A stretch of DNA of 64,000 nucleotides from Jiangella ureilytica (GTDB lineage: Bacteria; Actinomycetota; Actinomycetes; Jiangellales; Jiangellaceae). This document shows, piece by piece, positions 1 to 8,324 of this stretch. The stretch lies in NCBI RefSeq assembly GCF_004348545.1, contig NZ_SMKL01000018.1, positions 26,918 through 90,917 of the forward strand. Direction: 5' to 3'. Both the position numbers and the translations under genes were made by a program. The notes under the pieces are model-generated. The model worked only from the letters and a program-made list of their open reading frames with translations. It did no database searches and had not been told where the DNA came from. Each line of letters starts with the position of its first letter. The stretch's first letter is position 1.

Positions 1-2430
1 GGCGAGGAGGTAGGCGAAGCCGCGCAGGCACCGCACGCGGAGGACGGCGGGCAGGGCGTCCGAGGCCGCGATGCACTGGCGCATCACCTCGACGGCGGTG
101 GCGTAGTCACCCCGCCGGCCGTGCAGGAGAGCGAGGTTGTTGAGCATGGCGGCCTCGCCGTAGCGGTCGCCGAACCGTCGCCAGGTGGCGATCGCCTGCT
201 CCGCCGCCTCCTGCGCCTCCGCGAGCCGGCCCTGGTCGGAGAGCGTGGATGCGAGGTTGTGCCGAGCGGCGGCCACGAAGTGCGCGGCGCCAGCCGGCAG
301 CGGCGTGGTGGTGACGGCGCGGAGCAGGTCTTCGGAGACCTCGTCCGCGCTGCAACACTCGGTGAGGACCGAGTCGAGGTGGGCGGCGAGTGCCGCGGCC
401 TCGGTCGCCTCCTCGTCGTCCGATGTCAGGCCCTCGCGGGCCAGGCCGATGAGCAGCGTGCTGCGCGGATGCAGCCAGGCGTGAACGTCCTCGCGCCGCG
501 CGAAGGTGACGCCGTCGCCGTCGGCGGCGGCCATGACGGCGGCGACGACGGGATGGTGGGACCGGTCGCCGGGCCGGAATCGGTCCCTCGCATTCGCGAG
601 CGAACGCAGCGCCTGGCGCAGGGCACGCCGGCGTCCCGCGCCGCCGCGAGCCGGCGGACGGTCGCGCAGGTAGCTACCGACGAGGCCGTGCCAGGCATAG
701 CACTCGGGCGTCGCCGCCTCGACGAGGCGGACGTCGCAGAGCTGCTCCAGCAGGCCGCGGGCCTCGGAGCGGCCGACCTCCCACAGGGCGGCCGCGGACT
801 CGACGTCGACCAGGTCGACCGGCAGTGCCCCCAGTTCGCGGAAGCGCGCCTCGTCCGGCGGGTCGAGCAGGCCGGCAGTCGCGTCGAGTGCGGCCTCGAC
901 CGATCGGCCGTCCAGCCGGAGCTCGGCCAGTCGGCCCGGCCCGGCGAGCCGGTCTCGCAGGTGGGCGAGCGGCCAGCTCGGCCGGGTGGCCAGGCGGCCG
1001 CCGACGATCAGCAGCGCGAGCGGCGAGCCCGCGCACGTCTCAACGATGGCGGTGGCCGCCTCGGGTTCCGCCGCCAGCCTGTCCTTGCCCACGAGCGTGG
1101 CCAGCAGCTCGCGCGACTCTGCCGCGGAGATCAGGTCGAGGTCGACGGACAGGTTCGCGGGAACCGCGAGCCGTCGGCGGCTGGTCACCAGGACCGCGCA
1201 CCCACCGGCGCCAGGAAGCACGGCGGTGATCTGATCGGCCGAATGCGCGTCGTCGATGACGACGAGCAACCGCCGCCGGGCGCAGAGGGACCGGAACAGG
1301 GCAGCGCGGTCGGGCAGGGACGGCGGGATGTCATCGCTGGCGACACCGAGGTCGCGCAGGAAAGCGCCGAGTACCTCACGCTCCGGGACGGCGGCGCCGC
1401 CGCTGGTCCCCTCGGCGAACAGCTGGCCGTCGGGGAACCGTGCCCGTGCCCGGTGCGCCGCCTCCAGCACGGTCGTCGTCTTGCCGATGCCGGCCGGCCC
1501 CGAGACGACGGCGAGGAGGACCCGGTCGGCCGGCCGTTCCAGCAACTCGGCCAACGCGGCCAGTTCGCGCTGCCGCCCGACGAACGACGGCGACCCGGCG
1601 GGCAGCTGGGCGGGCGGCGGGGGCGGCGTCGCGGACGACGAAGCCGGCTTGGGCGGCTGGGCCGGCTGGGCCGGCTGGGCCGGTTCGAGGAGCTCCCGGT
1701 CGGCGGCGAGCATGCGCTGGTGCAGCTGGGTCGCCTCGGCGCCGGGGTCGATGCCGAGGTCCTCGCGCAGCACGCCGACCAGGCGGGCGAACGTGGCGAG
1801 CGCCTCGCCCTGCTGGCCGGTGCGGTAGAGCGCCAGCATCAGGTGGCACCAGGTGCGTTCGCGCCACGGATGCTCCGACGTCATCCGCCGCAGCGACGCG
1901 ACGAAGGCGTCGTCGATGTCGCCGAGCTGCAGCCGCAGGTCGTTGCGCCGTTCCACCACGCCGAGGAGCTCGTCGAGGATCGCGGGCGCCTCGATTTCCG
2001 CGAACTGCTCCGACGCGAGGCCCGACAGCGGCGGACCGGTCCAGAGGGCGAGCGCCTCGGTCAGGGTGGCGAGCTCCTCCTGCGCCTCCTCGCGTGTGGT
2101 GGCCACCAGCCGGCGGAACCGGTGCAGGTCGACCTGGTCCGGGTCGAGGTCCAACCGCAGCCCGTCGCCGTGCGCCATGAGCGCATCGCGCCCGAGGACG
2201 TCGCGCAGCCGGGACGCGTACGTCTGGATCGCCCGGCGCGAGCTGGCCGGCAGCTCCTCCGGCGACCAGACGAGCTCGGTCAGCGTGTCGTACGACACCG
2301 GGGTGTCGATCCGGAGCGCGAGCGCGGCCAGGAGCACCGCCGGACGGCGGGCCAGCGGCACCGGCGTCGTGCCCCGGAGCAGCGTGAAGGCGCCCAGCAG
2401 TCGGATGGAGACCGCGGACTCGCCTGGCAC
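1..2430 (-). CDS. AfsR/SARP-family transcriptional regulator (3' end outside window)
   Basis: Reading from a GTG at 2430, the frame stays open to position 1 (810 codons), so the C-terminus lies outside the window. The N-terminus reads as a winged-helix DNA-binding domain (about residues 8-95), then a bacterial transcriptional activation domain rich in helices (about 100-250), a short Ala/Pro-Gln-Pro linker, and an NB-ARC/STAND ATPase with Walker A GPAGIGKTT (about residue 310) and a hydrophobic Walker B LLVVIDDAH. The part near the left edge is Ala/Leu-rich helical sequence of TPR type (NNLALLHGRRGDY). This is the AfsR/SARP architecture of Streptomyces regulators of secondary metabolism. The target is unknown, because no biosynthetic cluster is in view. 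No clear Shine-Dalgarno precedes the GTG; the next upstream gene on the same strand ends 30 bp away. Confidence 0.85.
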   Translation of the reverse strand, partial: MPGESAVSIRLLGAFTLLRGTTPVPLARRPAVLLAALALRIDTPVSYDTLTELVWSPEELPASSRRAIQTYASRLRDVLGRDALMAHGDGLRLDLDPDQVDLHRFRRLVATTREEAQEELATLTEALALWTGPPLSGLASEQFAEIEAPAILDELLGVVERRNDLRLQLGDIDDAFVASLRRMTSEHPWRERTWCHLMLALYRTGQQGEALATFARLVGVLREDLGIDPGAEATQLHQRMLAADRELLEPAQPAQPAQPPKPASSSATPPPPPAQLPAGSPSFVGRQRELAALAELLERPADRVLLAVVSGPAGIGKTTTVLEAAHRARARFPDGQLFAEGTSGGAAVPEREVLGAFLRDLGVASDDIPPSLPDRAALFRSLCARRRLLVVIDDAHSADQITAVLPGAGGCAVLVTSRRRLAVPANLSVDLDLISAAESRELLATLVGKDRLAAEPEAATAIVETCAGSPLALLIVGGRLATRPSWPLAHLRDRLAGPGRLAELRLDGRSVEAALDATAGLLDPPDEARFRELGALPVDLVDVESAAALWEVGRSEARGLLEQLCDVRLVEAATPECYAWHGLVGSYLRDRPPARGGAGRRRALRQALRSLANARDRFRPGDRSHHPVVAAVMAAADGDGVTFARREDVHAWLHPRSTLLIGLAREGLTSDDEEATEAAALAAHLDSVLTECCSADEVSEDLLRAVTTTPLPAGAAHFVAAARHNLASTLSDQGRLAEAQEAAEQAIATWRRFGDRYGEAAMLNNLALLHGRRGDYATAVEVMRQCIAASDALPAVLRVRCLRGFAYLLA

Positions 2431-2460
2431 AGGGTCGAGGTTACAGGCGGCCGCACGCCG

Positions 2461-3501
2461 TCACGGGCCGGACGACCTCGCCACGTGAACGGTGAAGGCG
2501 CTCGGGCCGGTGGATCTCGCGTAGCTGAACAGCGTCGCGTCGCGACTGATGTCGCCGGGGAACACGTCGTGGCCGAACTCGTACGTCGCCACGTCGGCTC
2601 CGGTCACCGAGTCGGTGAAGGTCAGCGACCGGCGCGGTGCGACCACCGGGTGGGTGAGCAGCAGCGCGCCGTCGTCGGTCACGTCGGACACGCTCTCGTA
2701 GAGGTCCAGCTCGAGGGAGCGCTGGACGGCGCCGGTCGGCACGCTCACGAGCCGCACGCCCGTCGGCACGCCGGGCAGGATGCGCCTGGTCCAGATCCCT
2801 GTGCTGTCCGGGGTCCAGCGGATCAGCAGGTTGCCGTCGCCGATCGTCAGCGCCGTCGCCCAGGTGTCGGTGCGGAACACCCGCACGCCCGCGACCGCCC
2901 TGCCGTCGACGATGACGCGGTCGTTGGCGGCCAGGAACCGGCCGTCCGGCGAGAACCGCACGGCCGCCGTCGTGGCCGGCACCGTCAGCGTCGCGAGCCT
3001 GGCTCCGGTGGACACGCGGTGGACGTGCACGTGCCCGCCCCGCTCGTAGGACCGCGCGTCCATCGCGGCGACGGTCTGCCCGCCGGGCGCGAAGTGCACG
3101 CTGTCGAGGTCACGGCCGGCTGACGTGGGGATGCTGCGCAGCAGCGCGCCGGTGACGGTCCGATACAGCCGGATGGTCCGGACGGTCAGCCCCGAACTGG
3201 TGTCGTTGACGGTGACGGCCACGGTCTGGTTGTCCGCCGACAGCGCGGCCGCGGTGAACTTGAGCGGGCTGGTCAGCACGCGCGTGAGGCTGCCGGTGGT
3301 GCTCTGGCGGATCTCCAGCCGGCCGCCGGCACTCGTGTTCCCGACGGCGACGGCGACGGTGCCGTCCTCGGAGAAGAACGCCCAGGACTGGCCGGGAGCG
3401 GTCCAGACATCGGCCGGGGTCGCGGCGGCGGCGGGGACGGACAGACCCGGAAGGGCCATGACAGCGGCGATGAGGACTGCGATCGACCGACGCCTGATCA
3501 T
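2461..3501 (-). CDS. Secreted WD40-like beta-propeller protein
   Basis: 346 aa. The N-terminus MIRRRSIAVLIAAVMALPGL followed by Ala-rich sequence is a Sec signal peptide with a likely cut near AAA-TPAD. The mature part consists of repeats of about 45 residues with patterns such as VHFAPGGQTVAAMDARS, VRFSPDGRFLAANDRVI and FSEDGTVAVAVGN, the blade strands of a WD40/YncE-type propeller. No catalytic motif is visible, so it is probably a binding or scaffold protein outside the membrane. It ends 30 bp before the start of the SARP regulator on the same strand, so the two may be co-transcribed. Confidence 0.75.
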   Translation of the reverse strand: MIRRRSIAVLIAAVMALPGLSVPAAAATPADVWTAPGQSWAFFSEDGTVAVAVGNTSAGGRLEIRQSTTGSLTRVLTSPLKFTAAALSADNQTVAVTVNDTSSGLTVRTIRLYRTVTGALLRSIPTSAGRDLDSVHFAPGGQTVAAMDARSYERGGHVHVHRVSTGARLATLTVPATTAAVRFSPDGRFLAANDRVIVDGRAVAGVRVFRTDTWATALTIGDGNLLIRWTPDSTGIWTRRILPGVPTGVRLVSVPTGAVQRSLELDLYESVSDVTDDGALLLTHPVVAPRRSLTFTDSVTGADVATYEFGHDVFPGDISRDATLFSYARSTGPSAFTVHVARSSGP

Positions 3502-3686
3502 GCCGTCAGTGTCGGCCGTCGTGTGAGGTGCGGATACCCCAGCCGGGCGGCCGCCGAACGAACAGCAGGTGACCAGTGCCTCGCCTGCGGCCCAACCCCG
3601 CGATCAGGAGAGCCTGCGCGCCGGTAGGCGACGAGGCCACGGTCGGCAACGGCAACCAGCGGGTGAGATTCGCGCTGGTCAGAGGG

Positions 3687-3759
3687 TGCCCCCGGCAGGA
3701 TTCGAACCTGCGACCCTCCGCTTAGGAGGCGGATGCTCTATCCCCTGAGCTACGAGGGC
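3687..3759 (-). tRNA. tRNA-Arg (anticodon CCT)
   Basis: Read on the minus strand, the 73-nt cloverleaf starts GCCCTCG and closes with CGGGGGC plus the discriminator A. The anticodon stem-loop CCGCCTCCTAAGCGG carries anticodon CCT in the loop CTCCTAA, and the T arm contains GGTTCGAATCC. The acceptor stem pairs fully with two G-U pairs. CCA is not fully encoded. It decodes AGG, a rare Arg codon in high-GC genomes. Confidence 0.95.
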
Positions 3760-3811
3760 GGGCCGAGACAGTCTATCGACCGCGGACCGGGCCCGGCGCG
3801 CGGTCCGCGTC

Positions 3812-3817
3812 TAGGCT
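3812..3817 (+). promoter_or_regulatory. -10 element for pirin gene (leaderless)
   Basis: TAGGCT lies exactly 7 nt upstream of the GTG start at 3825, the geometry expected when the start codon is at or next to the transcription start. No ribosome-binding site precedes the GTG and no good -35 is visible. Confidence 0.5.
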
Positions 3818-3824
3818 CGACACC

Positions 3825-4805
3825 GTGAGCAATCTCGACGCGAAGCCGGCCGAGACGCGGTGCCACGCGGCCACGCACACCGGCCCGGCCAGCATCACCC
3901 TCGAGCCGCGCGAGGTGCCGCTGGGCGGGATCCGCGCCATGCAGGTGAGCCGCACCCTGCCGCATCGCCAGCTGCCGACCGTCGGCGCGTGGTGCTTCCT
4001 CGACCAATTCGGGCCGCAGCGCACGGACATGGTCGTCCTGCCGCACCCGCACACCGGGCTGCAGACGGTCACCTGGCCCATCCTGGGTGAGATCCACCAC
4101 CGCGACAGCGTCGGGAGCGACGTCGTCGTGAAGCCGGGGCAGCTCAATCTCATGACCAGCGGGCCGGGTATCGCGCACTCGGAGATCTCGCTCGGCGAGT
4201 CACCACTCCTGCACGGCCTGCAGCTCTGGGTCGCGCTCCCCGACTCCGCCGCACGCCACACGAGACCAGCCTTCGAGCAGCACACCGACCTTCCGATCTA
4301 CGACGGCGACGGCGTGCGCGCCACCGTGGTCGTGGGGGTGCTCGCCGGGACGGCGTCCCCCGCGACCACCCACACGCCCCTGCTCGGCGCCCAGCTCGAC
4401 CTCCACGAGACCGCGAGCCGGGCGGACACCGTCGTTCCCCTCGACCCCGAATTCGAACACGCCGTGCTCATCCTCACCGGCCGGGCGACGGTCGCCGGCA
4501 CGCCGCTCGAGCCGGGGCCGCTGCTCTACCTCGGCACCGGCCGCTCCGAGCTCACCCTGCGGGCCCACGACCACGACACCACACTGTTCCTCCTCGGCGG
4601 CGAGCCGTTCCCCGACGACCTGGTCATGTGGTGGAACTTCGTCGGCCGCAGTCACGAGGACATCGTCGCCGCGCGGGAGGAGTGGGAGCGGCCGGGTCAG
4701 GAGCGGTTCGGCACCGTCGCCGGGCACGGCACGGACCGCATCCCGGCACCACCGCTGCCGCCGCTGCGCCTCACTCCGCGCCGCCGCCGTCCGCCGACCG
4801 GCTGA
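3825..4805 (+). CDS. Pirin family protein
   Basis: 326 aa, a two-cupin pirin. The N-terminal cupin contains the metal ligands in HPHTGL (about residues 69-74) and in the HHRD and GPGIAHSE segments (about 92-125), matching the His-His-His-Glu iron site of pirins. The C-terminal part (FEHAVLILTGRATV ... LFLLGGEPFPDDLVMWWNFVGRSHEDI) carries the conserved pirin signature. Bacterial pirins act as iron-dependent redox proteins, some with quercetinase activity; which role applies here cannot be told. It is transcribed away from tRNA-Arg and is probably leaderless. Confidence 0.9.
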   Translation: MSNLDAKPAETRCHAATHTGPASITLEPREVPLGGIRAMQVSRTLPHRQLPTVGAWCFLDQFGPQRTDMVVLPHPHTGLQTVTWPILGEIHHRDSVGSDVVVKPGQLNLMTSGPGIAHSEISLGESPLLHGLQLWVALPDSAARHTRPAFEQHTDLPIYDGDGVRATVVVGVLAGTASPATTHTPLLGAQLDLHETASRADTVVPLDPEFEHAVLILTGRATVAGTPLEPGPLLYLGTGRSELTLRAHDHDTTLFLLGGEPFPDDLVMWWNFVGRSHEDIVAAREEWERPGQERFGTVAGHGTDRIPAPPLPPLRLTPRRRRPPTG

Positions 4806-4842
4806 ACGTCGGCAAGCCGTACCCTTCCGCGCGCCCCGCGCG

Positions 4843-5436
4843 ATGACGCCATTGAGGCCCAGCGCGCGCAGGGAGGGGCACCTGTCCATCGGAGCGGAGT
4901 TCGACGGGGTGATCGGCGCGGCGCGCACGGGCGCGCCGTGGGCCTTCGCGCGCCTGTACGCCGATCTCGCGCCGGTCGTCGCCGGGTACGCGCGCCTGCA
5001 GGGATCCCTGGAGCCCGAGGACGTCACCAGCGAGGTCTTCCTCGGCGTCTTCGCCGGCCTCGGGTCGTTCACCGGATCCGAGCAGCAGTTCCGGTCCTGG
5101 GTCTTCACCATCGCCTACCGGCGGGTGACCGACGAGCGGCGACGGCGTTCGCGGCGGCCGGCGACGGCGGACGTGGAGGTGGAGGCCGTCGACCAGGTCG
5201 GCGGTGACGCCGAGGAGGACGCCCTCGAGGCGCTCGGCCGGCGCCGTGTGCACGAGCTCTGCGCGGCGCTGTCGGACGAGCAGCGCGAGGTGGTCCTGCT
5301 GCGCGTCCTCGGCGATCTGAGCGTCGAGGAGGTGGCCGGCATCGTCGGCAAGTCCGCCGGCGCGGTCAAGGCCCTGCAGCGACGGGGACTGAGTGCGCTG
5401 CGACGACGACTCGACCGCGAGGGCGTATCCACATGA
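4843..5436 (+). CDS. ECF RNA polymerase sigma factor
   Basis: 197 aa. Region 2 is clear (WAFARLYADLAPVVAGYARLQG, LEPEDVTSEVFLGVFAGL, FRSWVFTIAYRRVTDERRRR), followed by an acidic linker and region 4 (LSDEQREVVLLRVLGDLSVEEVAGIVGKSAGAVKALQRRGL), a helix-turn-helix for the -35 element. The first about 15 residues do not look like the family, so the true start may be slightly downstream. Its stop overlaps the ATG of the next gene (ATGA), which argues for translational coupling with a membrane partner that probably controls it. Confidence 0.9.
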   Translation: MTPLRPSARREGHLSIGAEFDGVIGAARTGAPWAFARLYADLAPVVAGYARLQGSLEPEDVTSEVFLGVFAGLGSFTGSEQQFRSWVFTIAYRRVTDERRRRSRRPATADVEVEAVDQVGGDAEEDALEALGRRRVHELCAALSDEQREVVLLRVLGDLSVEEVAGIVGKSAGAVKALQRRGLSALRRRLDREGVST

Positions 5437-6242
5437 GCCGCGCCGGCGATGGCAGGACCGAGATGACACGAACAGCGCTACCCGACGACGCGACGGTCGA
5501 GGCGATCCTGCAACGCACGTGGATCCCGTCCGGCGGAGACGGCTGGGCCGACCTCGCGGCGCTGGCGGACGCCGTCGCCGCCATTCGACGATGTGCCGAT
5601 GCGGCCGTTCCTCCCAGGGCCGAGCTCGCCCGGCGCATCGCCGCGGGCGACTTCACCGGAGTCACGCCGACGCCGCCCGACCCTGACCTCACCGCCCGCG
5701 CCCGCCTCCGCCGGAGGCTGGCCGCGATGAGCCATCGCACCCGAGCCGTCGCCGTGCTGGCGGCCGGCTTCACCGGCCTCACGGGCGTGGCCGCCGCCGG
5801 ATCGCTGCCCGATTCCGCGCAGCAGCGGGTCGAGTCGGTCATCGAGGCGGTGACGCCGATCTCGTTCGACGACCACGCCGGGTTCGGCCAGGACGTCGCC
5901 GACGACGCGCAGGACGGCGGCGTCGACGGGCAGGAGGTCAGCGAGGACGCGCACGAGCTGGGCGAGCACCCGGGCAACCGGCCAGCAGACCAGGGCCGCG
6001 AGCCGGTGCTGCCGGAGCTTCCCACCCAGGTCCCGACGACGCCCGCCGAGCACCGGCCGGATGATCCGGGCCGGCCCGAGGACGGTCCCGGCACCGACGT
6101 GACGGCACCCGGCCAGGAGCCCACGAACCGGCCCGTCGATCCCGGGGACCGGCCCGCCGACCCGGACGACCCGCCGTCGGGCGCGGAGGGCCGGCAGCCC
6201 GCGGACCTGCCCCAACAGCCGCCAGGTGAACAGCGGCCCTGA
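5433..6242 (+). CDS. Membrane-anchored partner of the ECF sigma factor (anti-sigma-like)
   Basis: 269 aa, start codon overlapping the sigma-factor stop. Residues 1-95 are predicted cytoplasmic and mixed helical; a single hydrophobic helix follows at about residues 100-125 (TRAVAVLAAGFTGLTGVAAAG). The remainder is a long extracytoplasmic tail, acidic and Pro-rich (many Asp-Asp, Pro-Gly and Arg-Pro-Ala-Asp units). This order (cytosolic domain, one TM, outside tail) is that of an anti-sigma factor, but the HxxxCxxC zinc motif of ZAS anti-sigma factors is absent, so the assignment rests on context. ECF partners with such Pro-rich tails are common in actinomycetes. Confidence 0.55.
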   Translation: MSRAGDGRTEMTRTALPDDATVEAILQRTWIPSGGDGWADLAALADAVAAIRRCADAAVPPRAELARRIAAGDFTGVTPTPPDPDLTARARLRRRLAAMSHRTRAVAVLAAGFTGLTGVAAAGSLPDSAQQRVESVIEAVTPISFDDHAGFGQDVADDAQDGGVDGQEVSEDAHELGEHPGNRPADQGREPVLPELPTQVPTTPAEHRPDDPGRPEDGPGTDVTAPGQEPTNRPVDPGDRPADPDDPPSGAEGRQPADLPQQPPGEQRP

Positions 6243-6259
6243 CGATCCGTCGGCCGCAC

Positions 6260-6301
6260 GGGTGCGCGTCCGGTCACTCCCACCTCGCCGGGCGCGCACC
6301 C
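6260..6301. terminator. Probable bidirectional terminator
   Basis: GGGTGCGCG (6260-6268) and CGCGCACCC (6293-6301) form a perfect 9-bp stem with a 24-nt loop, placed in the gap between two convergent genes (stops at 6242 and 6311). There is no T-run, which is usual for high-GC actinobacteria. Confidence 0.5.
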
Positions 6302-6310
6302 ACGATCTCT

Positions 6311-7366
6311 TCAATAGGCGGTCATCCCGAGCACGTCCTGCACCTCTGCCAGCGTGTCCGCCGCCAGCGCCGACGCTCGCGCGGCCCCGTCGGCGAGCAG
6401 CGCGCTCACCAGTTCCGGCTCGGCCGCGAACTCGGCCCGCCGCGTACGGACCGGCCGCAGCTCCTCGTTCACGGCCTCGGTGACCAGCGCCTTCAACGCC
6501 GCCGACCCGCCCGAGCCCAGCTGCGCCGCCAGGTCCGCCGGCGCGACCCCCAGGCACAGGGCGGCGATCTCGACCAGCGACGACACCCCCGGCCGCCCGG
6601 CCGGGTCGTAGGTGATGTCGCGACGCGCATCGGTCACCGACCGCTTGATCAGCCGTGCCGTCTCGTCGGCCGAGGCCTTCAGCGCGATCGTGTTGCCCCG
6701 GCTCTTGCTCATCTTGCGCCCGTCGATGCCGAGCAGCCGCGGCGACGGCGACAGCAGCGCCTGCGGCTCGCGGAAGACCGCGCGCCCGCCCGCGTACCGC
6801 TCGTTGAACCGCCGCGCGACCAGCCGCGTCTGCTCGACGTGCGGCAGCTGGTCGTCGCCGACGGGGACCAGGTTGCCGTGGCAGAACAGGATGTCCGCCG
6901 CCTGGTGCACCGGGTAGGTGAGCAGCAGCCCGCTGATCGCGGCGAGCCCGGACGCGGCCGCCTCGTCCTTGACGGTCGGGTTGCGCTGCAGCTCGGCCAC
7001 CGTCGTCAGGGAGAGAAAGGGCAGCATCAGCTGGTTCAGCGCCGGCACCGCGCTGTGCGCGAACACCGTCGTGCGCTCCGGGTCGATCCCCGCAGCGAGG
7101 TTGTCCAGCACGATCTCGCGCACGTTGGCCGCGATCTCGCCCGGCGACAGCCGGTCGGCGATCACCTGGTAGTCGGCGACGACCAGGAAGGTCTCGACGC
7201 CCTGGCGCTGCAGCCGGACCCGGTTGAGCAACGTGCCGAAGTAGTGCCCGAGGTGCAGCGGGCCGGTGGGCCGGTCGCCGGTGAGGACGCGGTAGCGGGC
7301 CGGATCGGCCGCCACCTGGTCCGGGTCGGCCAGCAGCGGCGTGTCGAGGGTGGTCGCGAGGGTCAT
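6311..7366 (-). CDS. trpS: Tryptophanyl-tRNA synthetase
   Basis: 351 aa class I aminoacyl-tRNA synthetase. GDRPTGPLHLGHYFGTLLNR (about residues 29-48) holds the HIGH-type motif (LHLGHY), and KMSKSRGNTI (about 216-225) is the KMSKS loop; the body and length fit bacterial TrpRS. It charges tRNA-Trp. The start ATG at 7366 is preceded by GGAGAGCG. About 93 nt upstream is a short ORF with two consecutive Trp codons and a pair of competing hairpins, so the gene is probably controlled by ribosome-mediated attenuation. In Streptomyces this control is known for the auxiliary, indolmycin-resistant TrpRS, so this copy may be the inducible second enzyme; another trpS outside the window would support that. 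Confidence 0.93.
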   Translation of the reverse strand: MTLATTLDTPLLADPDQVAADPARYRVLTGDRPTGPLHLGHYFGTLLNRVRLQRQGVETFLVVADYQVIADRLSPGEIAANVREIVLDNLAAGIDPERTTVFAHSAVPALNQLMLPFLSLTTVAELQRNPTVKDEAAASGLAAISGLLLTYPVHQAADILFCHGNLVPVGDDQLPHVEQTRLVARRFNERYAGGRAVFREPQALLSPSPRLLGIDGRKMSKSRGNTIALKASADETARLIKRSVTDARRDITYDPAGRPGVSSLVEIAALCLGVAPADLAAQLGSGGSAALKALVTEAVNEELRPVRTRRAEFAAEPELVSALLADGAARASALAADTLAEVQDVLGMTAY

Positions 7367-7415
7367 GACGCTCTCCGTTCGGTGGACGGGCCACCGCGAG
7401 AGCTGTCACCGATCC

Positions 7416-7459
7416 GGCCGCCGTCGCGGCGGCCGATGAGCATGCTGAAGGGGGCCGCC
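7416..7459 (-). promoter_or_regulatory. Attenuator of trpS (competing hairpins)
   Basis: On the minus strand, GGCCGCCG (7434-7427) pairs with CGGCGGCC (7423-7416) around a 3-nt loop, giving an 8-9 bp terminator-like hairpin. GGCGGCC (7459-7453), starting at the last base of the leader stop codon, is perfectly complementary to the first seven bases of the left arm and so can form a mutually exclusive antiterminator. A ribosome stalled on the Trp codons leaves this segment free; a ribosome at the stop codon covers it. The lack of a T-run is normal in this GC background. Confidence 0.6.
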
Positions 7460-7497
7460 TACGAGGGCAGCCACCACACCAGCACGAGGGACTTCAC
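7459..7497 (-). CDS. Trp leader peptide upstream of trpS
   Basis: A 12-residue ORF, VKSLVLVWWLPS, from GTG at 7497 to TAG at 7459. Codons 8 and 9 are both TGG in a peptide of only twelve residues. A -10-like TACGAT lies 6 nt before the GTG, so the peptide is probably translated from a leaderless transcript. It lies 25 nt after the stop of the preceding gene and 92 nt before trpS. The tandem Trp codons followed by overlapping hairpins identify it as a sensor of charged tRNA-Trp. Confidence 0.75.
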   Translation of the reverse strand: MKSLVLVWWLPS

Positions 7498-7503
7498 CCG
7501 CCC

Positions 7504-7509
7504 ATCGTA
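7504..7509 (-). promoter_or_regulatory. -10 element for trp leader-trpS
   Basis: TACGAT on the minus strand, 6 nt upstream of the leader GTG. No convincing -35 is seen; that region lies in the end of the preceding gene. Confidence 0.45.
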
Positions 7510-7522
7510 ACGCGTCGCCGCT

Positions 7523-8068
7523 TCAGCCGATCGGCGTGCAGTTCACCCCGAGCTGCGTCATGCCGGCGACGAAGCCGGCCGTCAGCTCCGCGGCCTGCGC
7601 GATCTGCTCCGGCGTCGCCTCCGCGGTGCTGTCGGTCAGCGCCGTCCACGCCTGGGCGGCCTGGTCGCCGGTGTCGACGACGGCGTTCGCCTGGGTCTGC
7701 TCGGCCTCCTCGGCCGGCAGCGGGACGTCGTGCACGGCACTGACCAGAGCACTCGTCCCGGCTTCGACGGCGGCGAGGTTGGCGACGTCGAGCCGGACCT
7801 CGGGGCCCTGCGCCATGATCGGCTGCTCGGCCGCCACCGTCGTGCACGCGTCGGTGACGCCGGTGGCCCAGTCGGCGAGCGTCCCGGACGGACGGGGGTC
7901 GCCGTCGGCCGCGGTGTCGTCCGAACCGCCGCCGCTCGACGCGACCAGCACGATGCCGACGACCGCTGCCACCAGCAGAAACACCGCCGCCACACCCAGC
8001 GTGAGCTTGGTGCGGCGCGGCGGCGGGCGGTGGGTGACGGCCGAGGAGACGTCCTCGAGCAGTTTCAC
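7523..8068 (-). CDS. Single-pass membrane protein, unknown function
   Basis: 181 aa. A short basic cytoplasmic start (SSAVTHRPPPRRTKL) is followed by one TM helix at about residues 23-45 (LGVAAVFLLVAAVVGIVLVAS), a Gly/Ser/Asp-rich linker, and an extracytoplasmic helical domain of about 120 residues with two cysteines (DACTTVA and VNCTPIG), possibly a disulfide. No recognised family. It starts in a 256-bp divergent gap shared with the helicase-nuclease gene. Confidence 0.7.
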   Translation of the reverse strand: MKLLEDVSSAVTHRPPPRRTKLTLGVAAVFLLVAAVVGIVLVASSGGGSDDTAADGDPRPSGTLADWATGVTDACTTVAAEQPIMAQGPEVRLDVANLAAVEAGTSALVSAVHDVPLPAEEAEQTQANAVVDTGDQAAQAWTALTDSTAEATPEQIAQAAELTAGFVAGMTQLGVNCTPIG

Positions 8069-8324
8069 GACTCACACCTTTCGGGCCTGGCCTGGAACCG
8101 GTCGTTCGTCGCCGGATCCGTCGCCCCCCGTGGACCGGCGACACTCTAAGGCATCGGTCCGGCCGACACGCGACATACCCGTTGCGGCGCGAGGCAACCA
8201 GGCCGGACGGAGCGACGGCCTGCGGTTAAACCTGTGGTCGTGTTCGGCTTGCCTCCACGCCTGGGGGCCGTCGGCGAACTAACGTGCGTGATGTGAGGCA
8301 TCCGGTTCCCCAGCAACAGCGCCC

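Noticed and set aside
121..3123. 1000-codon plus-strand ORF
   Set aside because: Codon-bias shadow of the SARP regulator and beta-propeller on the minus strand; no domain recognisable.
5478..7409. 643-codon minus-strand ORF
   Set aside because: Runs through the anti-sigma-like gene and trpS in a wrong frame; no domain.
7366..7497. T-box riboswitch for trpS
   Set aside because: No T-box consensus (AGGGUGGNACCGCG) is seen; the two Trp codons and hairpins explain the region better.
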